Below, in pieces: positions 1 to 8,401 of a stretch of 64,000 nt of DNA. A program made the translations under genes and the position numbers. Every line of letters begins with the position of its first letter. Within the stretch, counting starts at the first letter, position 1. The notes beneath the pieces are model-generated. The model did not search any database. It was not told the origin of the DNA and saw only the letters and a program-made list of their open reading frames with translations. Source of the stretch: Ramlibacter pallidus (lineage in GTDB: Bacteria; Pseudomonadota; Gammaproteobacteria; Burkholderiales; Burkholderiaceae_C); contig NZ_JADDIV010000006.1 in the NCBI RefSeq assembly GCF_015070875.1, positions 186,001 through 250,000 of the forward strand. Reading direction: 5' to 3'.

Positions 1-679
1 ACGCGGCACGCGGCTGCTGTACGCGTCGTCGGCGGCGGTGTACGGCGGCTCGGACACGTTCAAGGAGACCCCGCAATACGAGCTGCCGCTGAACGTCTAC
101 GGCTACAGCAAGCTGCTGTTCGACCAGCGCATGCGCCGGGCCTGCGGCCGCGACTTCAAGCGCACCAAGCGCCAGGTGGCGGGCTTCCGCTACTTCAACG
201 TCTACGGCCCGCGCGAACAGCACAAGGGCCGCATGGCGAGCGTCGCCTTCCACCAGTTCCACCAGTTCCGCGAGCAGGGCAAGGTCAAGCTGTTCGGCGA
301 ATACGGCGGCTACGGCCCCGGCGAGCAGTCGCGCGACTTCGTCTTCATCGACGACGTCGTGGCGGTCAATCTCTGGTTCTTCGACCACCCGGAGAAGTCC
401 GGCATCTTCAACCTGGGCACCGGCCGCGCGCAGCCCTTCAACGACGTCGCGCTCGCCGTGGTCAACGCGCTGCATCCCGGCGGCGTGCAGGACGCACCGA
501 CGGCCGTCGACCTCGGACTGCTGGAATATGTTCCCTTCCCCGACGCCCTGCGCGGCAAGTACCAGTGCTACACGCAGGCCGACCTGACGGCCCTGCGGGC
601 GGCCGGCTGCGAGCACGAGTTCGCGGATGTGGCCACCGGCGTGGCCCGCTACATGGCCACCCTGTCATCCGCCGCCTGA
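1..679 (+). CDS. hldD: ADP-L-glycero-D-manno-heptose 6-epimerase, 5' truncated by window edge
   Basis: Cytoplasmic SDR-family epimerase that converts ADP-D-glycero- to ADP-L-glycero-manno-heptose for the lipopolysaccharide inner core. About 225 C-terminal residues are visible and the Rossmann N-terminus lies outside the window. The frame opens at base 2 with [12 protein letters not shown], followed by the catalytic YxxxK as VYGYSK. The family signatures [26 protein letters not shown] and [17 protein letters not shown] follow. The ending, after a [16 protein letters not shown] segment, is typical of HldD. A comEA-like gene follows 46 bp downstream on the same strand. The identity is secure; only the start is unknown. 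Confidence 0.95.
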   Translation, partial: RGTRLLYASSAAVYGGSDTFKETPQYELPLNVYGYSKLLFDQRMRRACGRDFKRTKRQVAGFRYFNVYGPREQHKGRMASVAFHQFHQFREQGKVKLFGEYGGYGPGEQSRDFVFIDDVVAVNLWFFDHPEKSGIFNLGTGRAQPFNDVALAVVNALHPGGVQDAPTAVDLGLLEYVPFPDALRGKYQCYTQADLTALRAAGCEHEFADVATGVARYMATLSSAA

Positions 680-725
680 GCACGGCCGTTAGGGCCTGAC
701 CACAACCTTCGTCGAGGAGAGCACC

Positions 726-1127
726 ATGCTGAAGAAGATCCTGGCCGTCCTGGCCATGCTGTACGCCGCCGCCGCCTTTGCCGCCGTCGACGTGAACACG
801 GCCAAGGCGGCCGACCTCGATGGCCTGAAAGGCATCGGCCCCGTGATGTCCAAGCGCATCCTCGACGAGCGCAAGAAGGGCAAGTTCAAGAGCTGGGAAG
901 ACATGGTCTCCCGCGTGAAGGGCCTGGGCGACACCAGCGCCGCCAAGCTGTCGGCCGAAGGCCTGACGGTGAACGGCGAAAGCTTCAAGGCCGCGGCCGC
1001 GGAGAAAAAGGAAACGAAGGCGGAAGCCAAGGCCGAGAAGAAGGAAGCCAAGGCCGAAGCGAAGGCGGAAAAGAAGGAAGCGAAGGCCGCCGCTGCCCCG
1101 GCGCCGGCCGCCAGCGCGAAGAAGTAA
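726..1127 (+). CDS. ComEA-like helix-hairpin-helix DNA-binding protein
   Basis: Small exported protein of 133 residues. A signal peptide spans about residues 1-20 (MLKKILAVLAMLYAAAAFAA). A single helix-hairpin-helix domain spans about 21-80, with VDVNTAKAADLDGLKGIGP and the second hairpin VKGLGDTSAAKL. The tail, about 88-133, is low-complexity Lys/Ala/Glu made of repeated EKKEAKAEAKA units. The family (ComEA, competence DNA receptor) binds double-stranded DNA in the periplasm. A role in natural transformation is inferred from the family and is not shown here. The start is preceded by a GAGGAGAG ribosome-binding site. A hairpin terminator follows the stop codon. The charged repeat tail is longer than in minimal ComEA proteins. 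Confidence 0.85.
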   Translation: MLKKILAVLAMLYAAAAFAAVDVNTAKAADLDGLKGIGPVMSKRILDERKKGKFKSWEDMVSRVKGLGDTSAAKLSAEGLTVNGESFKAAAAEKKETKAEAKAEKKEAKAEAKAEKKEAKAAAAPAPAASAKK

Positions 1128-1136
1128 GACGCCGTC

Positions 1137-1156
1137 GTCCCCGCGCAGGCGGGGAC
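1137..1156. repeat. REP-like palindrome, locus A left
   Basis: Perfect 8-bp arms GTCCCCGC and GCGGGGAC around a GCAG loop. The same 20 bases occur again at 9376-9395. It sits between a stop codon and a terminator hairpin. Confidence 0.8.
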
Positions 1157-1168
1157 CCAGGGCATTGA

Positions 1169-1200
1169 AAAAGGCGCCGCATTGCGGCGCCTTTGCTTTG
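1169..1200 (+). terminator. Rho-independent terminator after the comEA-like gene
   Basis: Arms AAGGCGCCGC (1171-1180) and GCGGCGCCTT (1184-1193) enclose an ATT loop and are followed by a T-rich run, TTTGCTTT. It lies 42 bp after the stop at 1127 and is flanked on both sides by REP-like palindromes. Confidence 0.8.
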
Positions 1201-1210
1201 GGAGCCCTGG

Positions 1211-1230
1211 ATTCCCGCCTCCGCGGGAAT
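1211..1230. repeat. dRS3-like palindrome, locus A right
   Basis: Exact match to the pattern ATTCCC-N8-GGGAAT, with 8-bp arms ATTCCCGC and GCGGGAAT. This pattern defines the dRS3 repeat of Neisseria. Near-identical copies flank the palindromic element at 58763-59171. It lies just beyond the end of the minus-strand oxoprolinase gene. Confidence 0.75.
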
Positions 1231-1236
1231 GACGAC

Positions 1237-4200
1237 TCAGGCGCCGAACCCGCCCCCCCCCGGCGTGTGGATCTCGAACAGGTCCCCCGGCTTCATCTCC
1301 GCCGAGCCGATGTGCTCCAGTTCTTCCACCTTGCCGTCCACGCGCACCACCCGGTTGAGGCCGGGCTGCCCCGGCTGCCCGCCGGCCATGCCGAAGGCGG
1401 GGAACTTGCGGCCGTTGGACAGGATGCTCGCCGTCATGTCCTCCAGGAAGCGCACGCGGCGCACGCCGCCGTCGCCGCCCTTCCAGCGACCGGCGCCCCC
1501 CGAGCCCTTGCGGATCTCGTAGCTTTCCAGCCGCACCGGGAAGCGGAACTCCAGCACCTCGGGGTCGGTCAGCCGCGAATTGGTCATGTGCGTCTGCACG
1601 ACGCTCGTGCCCTCGAAGCCGCCGCACGACCTGCCCTCTTCGTCGTACAGCCCGCCGGCACCGCTGCCACCCGAGATCGTCTCGTAGTACTGGTAGCGGG
1701 CGTTGCCGAAGGTGAAGTTGTTCATCGTGCACTGGCCCGCGGCCATCACGCCCAGCGCGCCGAAGATCGCATTGGTCACGCAGGTCGAGGTCTCGACGTT
1801 GCCGGCCACCACCGACGCCGGCGGGTTCGGGTTCAGCATGCAGCCTTCGGGCACGATCACCTTCAGCGGCTTCAGGCAGCCGGCGTTCAGCGGGATCTCG
1901 TCGCTCACCAGGGTGCGGAACACGTACAGCACCGCCGCCATGCAGACCGCCTTGGGCGCGTTGAAGTTGTTCCGCTGCTGCGGCGAGGTGCCGGTGAAAT
2001 CGATCTCGGCGGCGCGGTTGGCGGCATCCACGCGGATCGTGACCTGGATCTGCGCCCCGTTGTCCAGCGGCAGCGTGAACGCGCCGTCCTTCAGGCGCGT
2101 GACGACGCGGCGCACCGACTCCTCGGCGTTGTCCTGCACGTGCCGCATGTAGGCCTGCACCACGTCGATGCCGAACTGGTCGACCATCCTGCGCAGCTCC
2201 TGCACGCCCTTCTCGTTGGCCGCGATCTGCGCCTTCAGGTCGCCCATGTTCTGGTCGGGGTTGCGCGAAGGGTACTTCGCGCCGCGCAGCAGCGCGACCA
2301 TCTCCGCCTCGCGCAGCACGCCGCGGTCCACGAGCTTGAAGTTGTTGATCTGCACGCCCTCTTCCTCGATCAGCGTCGAGAACGGCGGCATGGAGCCAGG
2401 GGTGGTGCCGCCGACGTCGGCGTGGTGTCCGCGCGAGCCGACGTAGAACATGGGCCGCGTGCCCGGCTCCGCCCCCTCCCCCCCTGGGGGAGGGTTGGGG
2501 TGGGGGCTTCCCCCGGAGAGGTACACCGGCGTGATCACCGTGATGTCCGGCAGGTGCGTGCCGCCGTGGTACGGGTCGTTCAGCACGTACACGTCGCCGG
2601 GCTGCATGGTGGCCGCGTTCTCGCGGATCACCGTCTTGATGCTCTCGCCCATGCTGCCCAGGTGCACCGGCATGTGCGGTGCGTTGGCGATGAGGTTGCC
2701 TTCCGCGTCGAACAGCGCGCAGGAGAAGTCCAGCCGCTCCTTGATGTTCACCGAGTAGGCGGTGTTCTGCAACTGCAGCCCCATCTGCTCGGCGATGTTC
2801 ATGAACAGGTTGTTGAACACCTCCAGCAGCACGGGGTCGACCTGCGTGCCGGCGGCGAACTTCACGGCGCGCGGCACCTTGCGGTCCAGGACGATGTGGT
2901 CCAGCTCGGTGATGCGCGCTTCCCAGCCCGGCTCCACCACCGTGGTCGCGTTCTTCTCCGCGATGATGGCGGGGCCCGCGATCACGTCGCCGGGTTGCAG
3001 GTCCTCGCGCACCGCGAGCGCGGCCTCGTGCCACTGGCCGCCGGAGTACATGCGCACCGTCTCCCGCCGCGGCAGCTCGCGCGGCGCGTTCACGGGATGG
3101 CGCGGCTCGGCGGGCGCGTCGCCGGCGACGATCGCTTCCACCGACACGGCCTCCACGATCATCGGCTTGCCCGGCATCAGGAACGAGAAGCGCTGGCGGT
3201 ACGCGGCCTCGAAGCCGGCGACGATCTCGGGCAGCGCGCCGAACGCCACCACCAGGGCGGAGTCGCTGCCCTGGTAGCGCACGTGCACGCGCCGGCGCAC
3301 CTGCACCGCGTTGCCGCTCACCTGCTGGCGCTGCAGCTCCGACTGCGCCGCCGCGGCCAGCGTGTCGAGCCGCTGCGCCACCCCCGGCAGCGTGTCGGCC
3401 GTGAGCAATTCTTCCACCGCCTGTTCGCGGATCACGTTCTGGTCCGCGAGGCCCATGCCGTAGGCGGAGAGCACGCCGGCCAGCGGATGGACGAAGACGC
3501 GCGACATGCCCAGCGCGTCGGCGACCAGGCAGGCATGCTGGCCGCCGGCGCCGCCGAAGCACTGCAGGGTGTAGCGCGTGACGTCGTAGCCGCGCGCCAC
3601 CGAGATCTTCTTGATCGCGTTGGCCATCTGCTGCACGGCGATGGCGATGAAGCCCTCGGCGACTTCCTCGGCGCTGCGTCCGGTGCGCTGGGCCAGCGCG
3701 CCGAACTTGCCGACCACCGCCTCGTGGCTCAGGGCCTCGTTCGCCTGCGGCCCGAACACCTTCGGGAAGTAGCGCGGCTGGATCTTGCCCAGCATCACGT
3801 TGGCGTCCGTCACCGCCAGCGGCCCGCCACGCCGGTAGCTGGCCGGACCGGGGTTCGCCCCGGCGCTCTCCGGGCCGACGCGGAACCTTGCGCCGTCGAA
3901 CTCCAGGATCGAGCCTCCGCCCGCCGCCACCGTATGGATCGACATCATGGGCGCCCGCATGCGCACGCCGGCAACCTGCGTCTCGAACTCGCGCTCGAAC
4001 TCTCCGGCGAAGTGCGAGACGTCGGTGGAGGTGCCCCCCATGTCGAAACCGATCACCTTGGCATGGCCCGCCAGCTGCGCGGTGCGCGCCATGCCGACGA
4101 TGCCGCCGGCCGGACCGGAGAGGATCGCATCCTTGCCCTGGAAGGCATGGGCGTCGGTCAGGCCACCGGACGACTGCATGAAGAACAGCTGCACGCCCGG

Positions 4201-4899
4201 CATCTCGGCGGCGACCTGCTCGACGTAGCGGCGCAGGATCGGCGACAGGTAGGCGTCGACCACGGTGGTGTCGCCGCGGCTCACCAGCTTCATCATCGGG
4301 CTGGTCTCGTGCGAGGTGCTGACCTGCGTGAAGCCGATCTGCCGCGCGATGTCGCGCGCCCTGGCCTCGTGCGCCGTGTAGCGATAGCCGTGCATGAACA
4401 CGATCGCCACGCTGCGCAGGCCCCGGCCGAAGGCGGCCTGCAATTCCTCCCGCAGCGGTTCTTCCTCCAGCGCCTGCACCACTTCGCCGTGCGCCCCCAT
4501 GCGCTCCTGCGCCTCGATCACCTCGGCGTAAAGCAGCTCCGGCAGCACGATGTGCCGGTCGAACAGCCGCGGGCGGTTCTGGTAGGCGATGCGCAGCGCA
4601 TCGCGGAACCCCCGGGTCGTGACCAGCAGCGTGCGCTCACCCTTGCGCTCCAGCAGGGCGTTGGTGGCGACGGTTGTCCCCATCTTGACGCATTCCACCT
4701 GGCCCGGCGTGATCGGCTGCCCTGCCTGCAGCCCGAGCAGGTGGCGGATGCCCGCCACCGCCGCGTCGCGGTATTGCTCCGGGTTCTCGGACAGGAGCTT
4801 GTGGGTGACCAGGGAGCCGTCCGGGCGGCGGCCGACGATGTCCGTGAAGGTGCCGCCACGGTCGATCCAGAACTGCCATTTCGGGGAGGTCGATGTCAT
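1237..4899 (-). CDS. 5-oxoprolinase / hydantoinase family protein (fused HyuA-HyuB type)
   Basis: 1220 residues, the usual length of ATP-dependent 5-oxoprolinases. The N-terminal HyuA half carries ATPase-fold motifs: [10 protein letters not shown] near residue 14, SGPAGGIVG and [11 protein letters not shown]. The C-terminal HyuB half begins near 690 ([45 protein letters not shown]). Family members open 5-oxoproline to glutamate or hydrolyse hydantoins, and the sequence alone cannot separate these. It is transcribed away from a TRAP transporter starting 57 bp upstream. An in-frame palindromic repeat encodes residues about 795-816 ([15 protein letters not shown] and following), an insertion between conserved strands of the HyuB half. 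Confidence 0.88.
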   Translation of the reverse strand: MTSTSPKWQFWIDRGGTFTDIVGRRPDGSLVTHKLLSENPEQYRDAAVAGIRHLLGLQAGQPITPGQVECVKMGTTVATNALLERKGERTLLVTTRGFRDALRIAYQNRPRLFDRHIVLPELLYAEVIEAQERMGAHGEVVQALEEEPLREELQAAFGRGLRSVAIVFMHGYRYTAHEARARDIARQIGFTQVSTSHETSPMMKLVSRGDTTVVDAYLSPILRRYVEQVAAEMPGVQLFFMQSSGGLTDAHAFQGKDAILSGPAGGIVGMARTAQLAGHAKVIGFDMGGTSTDVSHFAGEFEREFETQVAGVRMRAPMMSIHTVAAGGGSILEFDGARFRVGPESAGANPGPASYRRGGPLAVTDANVMLGKIQPRYFPKVFGPQANEALSHEAVVGKFGALAQRTGRSAEEVAEGFIAIAVQQMANAIKKISVARGYDVTRYTLQCFGGAGGQHACLVADALGMSRVFVHPLAGVLSAYGMGLADQNVIREQAVEELLTADTLPGVAQRLDTLAAAAQSELQRQQVSGNAVQVRRRVHVRYQGSDSALVVAFGALPEIVAGFEAAYRQRFSFLMPGKPMIVEAVSVEAIVAGDAPAEPRHPVNAPRELPRRETVRMYSGGQWHEAALAVREDLQPGDVIAGPAIIAEKNATTVVEPGWEARITELDHIVLDRKVPRAVKFAAGTQVDPVLLEVFNNLFMNIAEQMGLQLQNTAYSVNIKERLDFSCALFDAEGNLIANAPHMPVHLGSMGESIKTVIRENAATMQPGDVYVLNDPYHGGTHLPDITVITPVYLSGGSPHPNPPPGGEGAEPGTRPMFYVGSRGHHADVGGTTPGSMPPFSTLIEEEGVQINNFKLVDRGVLREAEMVALLRGAKYPSRNPDQNMGDLKAQIAANEKGVQELRRMVDQFGIDVVQAYMRHVQDNAEESVRRVVTRLKDGAFTLPLDNGAQIQVTIRVDAANRAAEIDFTGTSPQQRNNFNAPKAVCMAAVLYVFRTLVSDEIPLNAGCLKPLKVIVPEGCMLNPNPPASVVAGNVETSTCVTNAIFGALGVMAAGQCTMNNFTFGNARYQYYETISGGSGAGGLYDEEGRSCGGFEGTSVVQTHMTNSRLTDPEVLEFRFPVRLESYEIRKGSGGAGRWKGGDGGVRRVRFLEDMTASILSNGRKFPAFGMAGGQPGQPGLNRVVRVDGKVEELEHIGSAEMKPGDLFEIHTPGGGGFGA
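2474..2494. repeat. Intragenic palindromic repeat in the oxoprolinase gene
   Basis: Perfect arms CCCTCCCCC and GGGGGAGGG around CCT, continuing into TTGGGGTGGGGGC. Read on the coding strand it gives the peptide [12 protein letters not shown]. It interrupts the otherwise conserved run from VYL to [12 protein letters not shown] in the HyuB domain. Confidence 0.75.
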
Positions 4900-4956
4900 C
4901 GGCCGATTATGGGAGAACAGCCCCTACACTTCGGCTCGACAACAACGAAGGACCGT

Positions 4957-5466
4957 ATGCGACGGGTGCTGGACTTCCTCTACGACGCGGCCGCGTGGCT
5001 GGCCGCCCTGGCCATGATCGGGGTGCTGCTGATGGTGCTGCTGTCCATCGTCAGCCGGCAGTTCGGCTTCCACGTCCCCGGCACCGACGCCTATGCCGGC
5101 TACGCCATGGCCGCGGCGGGCTTCCTGGCCCTGGCCCACACCCTGAAGCGCAACGAGCACATCCGCGTGACCCTGATCCTGGGCCGGCTGCAAGGCCGGG
5201 CCCGGCACGCGCTGGAAATGTGGGCGCTGTCCGCCGGCGTGCTGCTCGCGGGACTCTTCGCCTTCTATTCGGTGCGGCTCGCCTGGCAGTCGCACGCGTT
5301 CCACGACATCTCCACCAGCAACGACGCGACGCCGCTGTGGATCCCGCAGATCGCCATGGCGGTCGGCACGCTCATCCTGCTCGTGGCCTTGCTCGACGAG
5401 TGGGTGCTGGAGTTGCGCGGCCGCCGCGTGACGGTGGACAGCGAGGAGGCGCTGCACAATGAATGA
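4957..5466 (+). CDS. dctQ: TRAP transporter small permease, DctQ type
   Basis: 169 residues with four predicted transmembrane helices, around 15-37, 48-68, 90-110 and 130-150. It has the DctQ pattern of a Gly-Thr/Asp-rich loop (GTDAYAGYAMAAAGFLALAHTLKRNEHIRV). Small permeases pair with DctM in sodium-coupled uptake of organic acids. I chose the ATG at 4957 because MRRVLDFLYDAAAW begins a normal DctQ amino end and AACGAAGGA lies just upstream. Its stop overlaps the dctM start by 8 bp, so the two are probably translationally coupled. The likely receptor is encoded separately at 8402. Confidence 0.9.
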   Translation: MRRVLDFLYDAAAWLAALAMIGVLLMVLLSIVSRQFGFHVPGTDAYAGYAMAAAGFLALAHTLKRNEHIRVTLILGRLQGRARHALEMWALSAGVLLAGLFAFYSVRLAWQSHAFHDISTSNDATPLWIPQIAMAVGTLILLVALLDEWVLELRGRRVTVDSEEALHNE

Positions 5467-6754
5467 CGTCCTTGTCACCACCCTGCTGATCGTCGCGCTG
5501 TTCGCCCTGCTGGGCAGCAGCGTCTGGATCGGCCTCACGCTCGCGGGCGTGGCCTGGATCGGCATGGAACTGTTCTCGTCGCGCCCCGCGGGCGACGCGA
5601 TGGCCGTCACGGTCTGGGGTTCGGCCTCGAGCTGGACCCTGACCGCCCTGCCCCTGTTCATCTGGATGGGCGAGATCCTGTTCCGCACCAAGCTCAGCGA
5701 AAGCATGTTCCGCGGCCTCGCGCCCTGGGTGTCGCGCCTGCCCGGCCGGCTGCTGCACACCAACGTGATCGGGTGCACCATCTTCGCAGCCGTCTCCGGC
5801 TCCTCCGCCGCCACCTGCGCCACCATCGGCAAGATGAGCCTGCCCGAGCTGGGCCGACGCGGCTACCCGGAGGAGATCACCATCGGTTCGCTGGCCGGCG
5901 CCGGCACGCTGGGCCTCCTGATCCCGCCTTCGATCATCATGATCGTGTACGGCGTGACGGCGGACGTGTCGATCGCGAAGCTGTTCGTCGCCGGCATCCT
6001 GCCCGGCATGCTGCTGGCGGCGCTGTTCTCCGGCTACATCGCGGCGTGGGCGCTGCTGAACCCGCAGAAGATCCCGGTGCCGGACCGGGTGATGCGCTTC
6101 GGCGAGAAGCTGCGCGAGTCGCGCCACCTCATCCCGGTCGTGCTGCTGATCGCCGGCGTGCTCGGCTCGATCTACACCGGCGTGGCGACGGCCACGGAAG
6201 CCGCTGCCGTCGGCGTGGTGGGCTCCTTCATCCTCTCCGCGGTGCAGGGCTCGCTGAACTGGGCGACCTTCCGCGACTCGCTCATGGGCGCCACGCGGCT
6301 GTATTGCATGATCGCGCTGATCCTCGCCGGCGCGGCCTTCCTCACGCTGTCGATGGGCTACATCGGCCTGCCGCGCAACCTGGCCGAGTACGTGCGCGGC
6401 CTGGGCCTGTCGCCCTTCATGCTGATGGTGGCGCTGGCGCTGTTCTACATCCTGCTCGGCTGCTTCCTGGACGGCATCTCGATGGTGGTGCTGACCATGG
6501 GCGTGATCCTGCCCACGGTGCAGGCCGCCGGCTTCGACCTGGTGTGGTTCGGCATCTTCATCGTGGTGGTGGTGGAGATGGCGCAGATCACGCCGCCGGT
6601 GGGCTTCAACCTGTTCGTGCTGCAGGGGATGACCGGCAAGGAGATCACCTGGATCGCCCGCGTCACCATGCCCTTCTTCTTCCTGATGTGCGGGATGGTC
6701 CTGCTGCTGTGGTTCGTGCCGCAGATCGCGACCTGGCTGCCGTCGAAGATGTAG
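5459..6754 (+). CDS. dctM: TRAP transporter large permease, DctM type
   Basis: 431 residues, the standard length for DctM, with about 12 hydrophobic segments. Family signatures include FIWMGEILFRTKLSESMFRGLAPWVSRLPG, GSSAATCATIGKMS, LGLLIPPSIIMIVYG, and near the end QITPPVGFNLFVLQGMTGKE. It is the transport subunit of a TRAP system with the small permease encoded immediately upstream. The substrate is unknown. The adjacent oxoprolinase and racemase-family genes suggest a cyclic amide, hydantoin or amino-acid-like acid, by inference. No receptor gene follows directly; two minus-strand genes intervene before dctP. Confidence 0.93.
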   Translation: MNDVLVTTLLIVALFALLGSSVWIGLTLAGVAWIGMELFSSRPAGDAMAVTVWGSASSWTLTALPLFIWMGEILFRTKLSESMFRGLAPWVSRLPGRLLHTNVIGCTIFAAVSGSSAATCATIGKMSLPELGRRGYPEEITIGSLAGAGTLGLLIPPSIIMIVYGVTADVSIAKLFVAGILPGMLLAALFSGYIAAWALLNPQKIPVPDRVMRFGEKLRESRHLIPVVLLIAGVLGSIYTGVATATEAAAVGVVGSFILSAVQGSLNWATFRDSLMGATRLYCMIALILAGAAFLTLSMGYIGLPRNLAEYVRGLGLSPFMLMVALALFYILLGCFLDGISMVVLTMGVILPTVQAAGFDLVWFGIFIVVVVEMAQITPPVGFNLFVLQGMTGKEITWIARVTMPFFFLMCGMVLLLWFVPQIATWLPSKM

Positions 6755-6762
6755 TCGCCCCG

Positions 6763-7635
6763 CTAGGCCGGGACAGCCTTCTCCTCCAGCGCCTGCAGCC
6801 AGCCCGCGACTTCCGCCGCCACGGCCTCGGTGCCGCGGCCGATGTCGCCCTGCCACGCCAGCAGGTGGTCGACGCCTTCCAGCACCTGCAGCCGCGCGTC
6901 CGGGCGGCCGGCGTGCAGCAGGGAGGCGTGGTCCACCGTGACCTGCGCGTCGGCACTGCCGTGAACGAGCAGCACGGGCACCGCCACGGAGGACAGCACC
7001 GCCGGCGGGTCGTGGCGGAACCAGGACATCAGGTAAGGCTGCACCGTCGGGCGGAACAGCAGCGCCAGCGCGTCGGGCACGTCGTCCACCGCCTGCTGCT
7101 GCTCCAGCGCGGCCAGCGCGGCCAGCGCGGGCTGCGACAGGTCGTCCGGCAGCTGCGCCTCGACCTGGCGGCGCATGAGCACCGACGCGCGGCTTCCCGC
7201 CCCCGAGACCGACACCAGGGCGCGGGCGCCGGCGTCCTCGGCCGCCAGCGCGGCGACCAGCGCGCCTTCGCTGTGGCCCACGAGCACGACGCGGGCCACG
7301 GCGGGGTGCTCCTGCAGCAGCAGGCCCAGTTGCACGGCGTCGTCCACCAGGTGCTCGAAGCGCAGCGCCGCCTCGCTGACGCCGGGAAAGCGGCTGGCGC
7401 CGATGCCGCGCTTGTCGTAGCGGAGCGTTGCGATGCCGCGCGCGGCGAGTGCCTGCGCCAGCCGCTTGAGGTTGTCGATCGGCGCCGGCAGCAGCGGGTT
7501 GTTGCCGTCACGGTCGGTCGGGCCGGAGCCGGCCACCAGCAGCGCGGCCGTGAACGGCCCGCCGGCGTCCGGCAGCAGCAGCGTGCCGGACAGCTGGCCC
7601 CACGCGGTGGGCAGCTCGATGGGAAGTTCAGGCAT
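6763..7635 (-). CDS. Alpha/beta hydrolase
   Basis: 290 residues from the chosen ATG (MPELPIELPTAWGQLSG). This start removes an unconserved N-terminal extension and overlaps the upstream gene by 8 bp. The fold is recognisable from GSGPTDRDGNN (oxyanion region), LRYDKRGIGAS, the nucleophile elbow GHSEG with its Ser, the acid candidate in HGSADAQV, and the His in EGVDHLL. It is likely a cytoplasmic esterase or peptidase-like hydrolase of the YqiA/PldB type; the substrate is unknown. It is coupled to the racemase-family gene and is convergent with dctM (8-bp gap). Confidence 0.85.
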   Translation of the reverse strand: MPELPIELPTAWGQLSGTLLLPDAGGPFTAALLVAGSGPTDRDGNNPLLPAPIDNLKRLAQALAARGIATLRYDKRGIGASRFPGVSEAALRFEHLVDDAVQLGLLLQEHPAVARVVLVGHSEGALVAALAAEDAGARALVSVSGAGSRASVLMRRQVEAQLPDDLSQPALAALAALEQQQAVDDVPDALALLFRPTVQPYLMSWFRHDPPAVLSSVAVPVLLVHGSADAQVTVDHASLLHAGRPDARLQVLEGVDHLLAWQGDIGRGTEAVAAEVAGWLQALEEKAVPA

Positions 7636-8386
7636 GCGGCCACTGTAGCAGCGGCCCGGCGTCCAGCAGCGTACGAACACGCCATCCCGTCGCGTCCGCC
7701 AGCGCCTCGGCATGGGGCGGCATGTTGGTGCATTCGAGCACCAGCGTGCGCAGCCCCGGCGCCCGCCGGCGCAAGGACAGGGCGGCCGCGACGACGTCGG
7801 CCCGGGCGGCGGCGAGGTCCATCTCCGGCAGGTCGCCAAGGATGGTGCGCGCGAACGGCCCTCGCGGATCCATGCCCTGCACGCGAACGTCCCGCAGGCG
7901 GTCCGGCGGTACGCCGGCTGCGAGCAGATGCTCCTCGCCCAGGTGTTCGGCCGAAATCGTCAGCACACCGACCTCCGCCTCGCGTTCCAGGATCTGCGGC
8001 AGTTGCAGCAGCGTGGAGCTCACCAGCGGCACGCGGACCGCAGCCTGCAGCTCGCGCTGCAGCAGCACCAGGAAGCCGCAGCTGGTGGTGAGCGCCCGCG
8101 CCCCTTCGGCCTCGAGCGCGCGCAGCGCTTCGGAGAATCTCTCCGCGAGTCCCGACGCACGCAAGGCCGCCGCCGACGCCACCACCGCACGCGGGAAGGC
8201 GCCGGGGACCACGCGCCGCCGCACCGGGACAGGGAAGGTGTCGGGGTGGCCGACGTCGCCACGCGGACGCGGGAACCGCGTGTCCAGCATCACGATGCCG
8301 AGGAACCCCGCACGGGGCGCTTGGGGTAAGACCGCATCTGCTGGCCCGGGACTTGCACTTAAGCTGGACGGATCCACAATACCCAT
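7628..8386 (-). CDS. Aspartate/glutamate racemase family protein
   Basis: 252 residues from the first ATG. Two conserved catalytic-type cysteines are visible, in TTSCGFLV and in LECTNMPPHAEAL. This is the two-Cys arrangement of Asp/Glu/hydantoin racemases. The first conserved strand (GFLGIVMLDTRFPRP) begins only at about residue 27. The true start may therefore be internal, for example the GTG-ATG pair near residue 32. That would free the promoter region of the divergent dctP gene, whose ATG is only 15 bp away. Next to an oxoprolinase/hydantoinase, a role in racemising an amino acid or hydantoin derivative is plausible but inferred. Confidence 0.8.
   Translation of the reverse strand: MGIVDPSSLSASPGPADAVLPQAPRAGFLGIVMLDTRFPRPRGDVGHPDTFPVPVRRRVVPGAFPRAVVASAAALRASGLAERFSEALRALEAEGARALTTSCGFLVLLQRELQAAVRVPLVSSTLLQLPQILEREAEVGVLTISAEHLGEEHLLAAGVPPDRLRDVRVQGMDPRGPFARTILGDLPEMDLAAARADVVAAALSLRRRAPGLRTLVLECTNMPPHAEALADATGWRVRTLLDAGPLLQWPHA
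8353..8380 (+). promoter_or_regulatory. Possible sigma-70 promoter of dctP
   Basis: TTGCAC (8353-8358), 16 bp, then CACAAT (8375-8380), 21 bp before the dctP ATG. Both hexamers are imperfect. The site falls inside the annotated N-terminus of the divergent racemase-family gene. Confidence 0.3.
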
Positions 8387-8401
8387 TCTCCCGGAGCTTC
8401 C

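Noticed and set aside
1253..1262. Poly-C run as a phase-variable tract
   Set aside because: It lies in the last codons of the oxoprolinase gene and would change only the extreme C-terminus; no promoter or repeat-unit context supports phase variation.
1165..4956. Very long plus-strand open frame, contiguous with dctQ
   Set aside because: It is antisense to the 5-oxoprolinase gene, His/Arg/Ala-rich and without any domain. High GC removes stop codons from the complementary frame. Only the part from 4957 is a gene.
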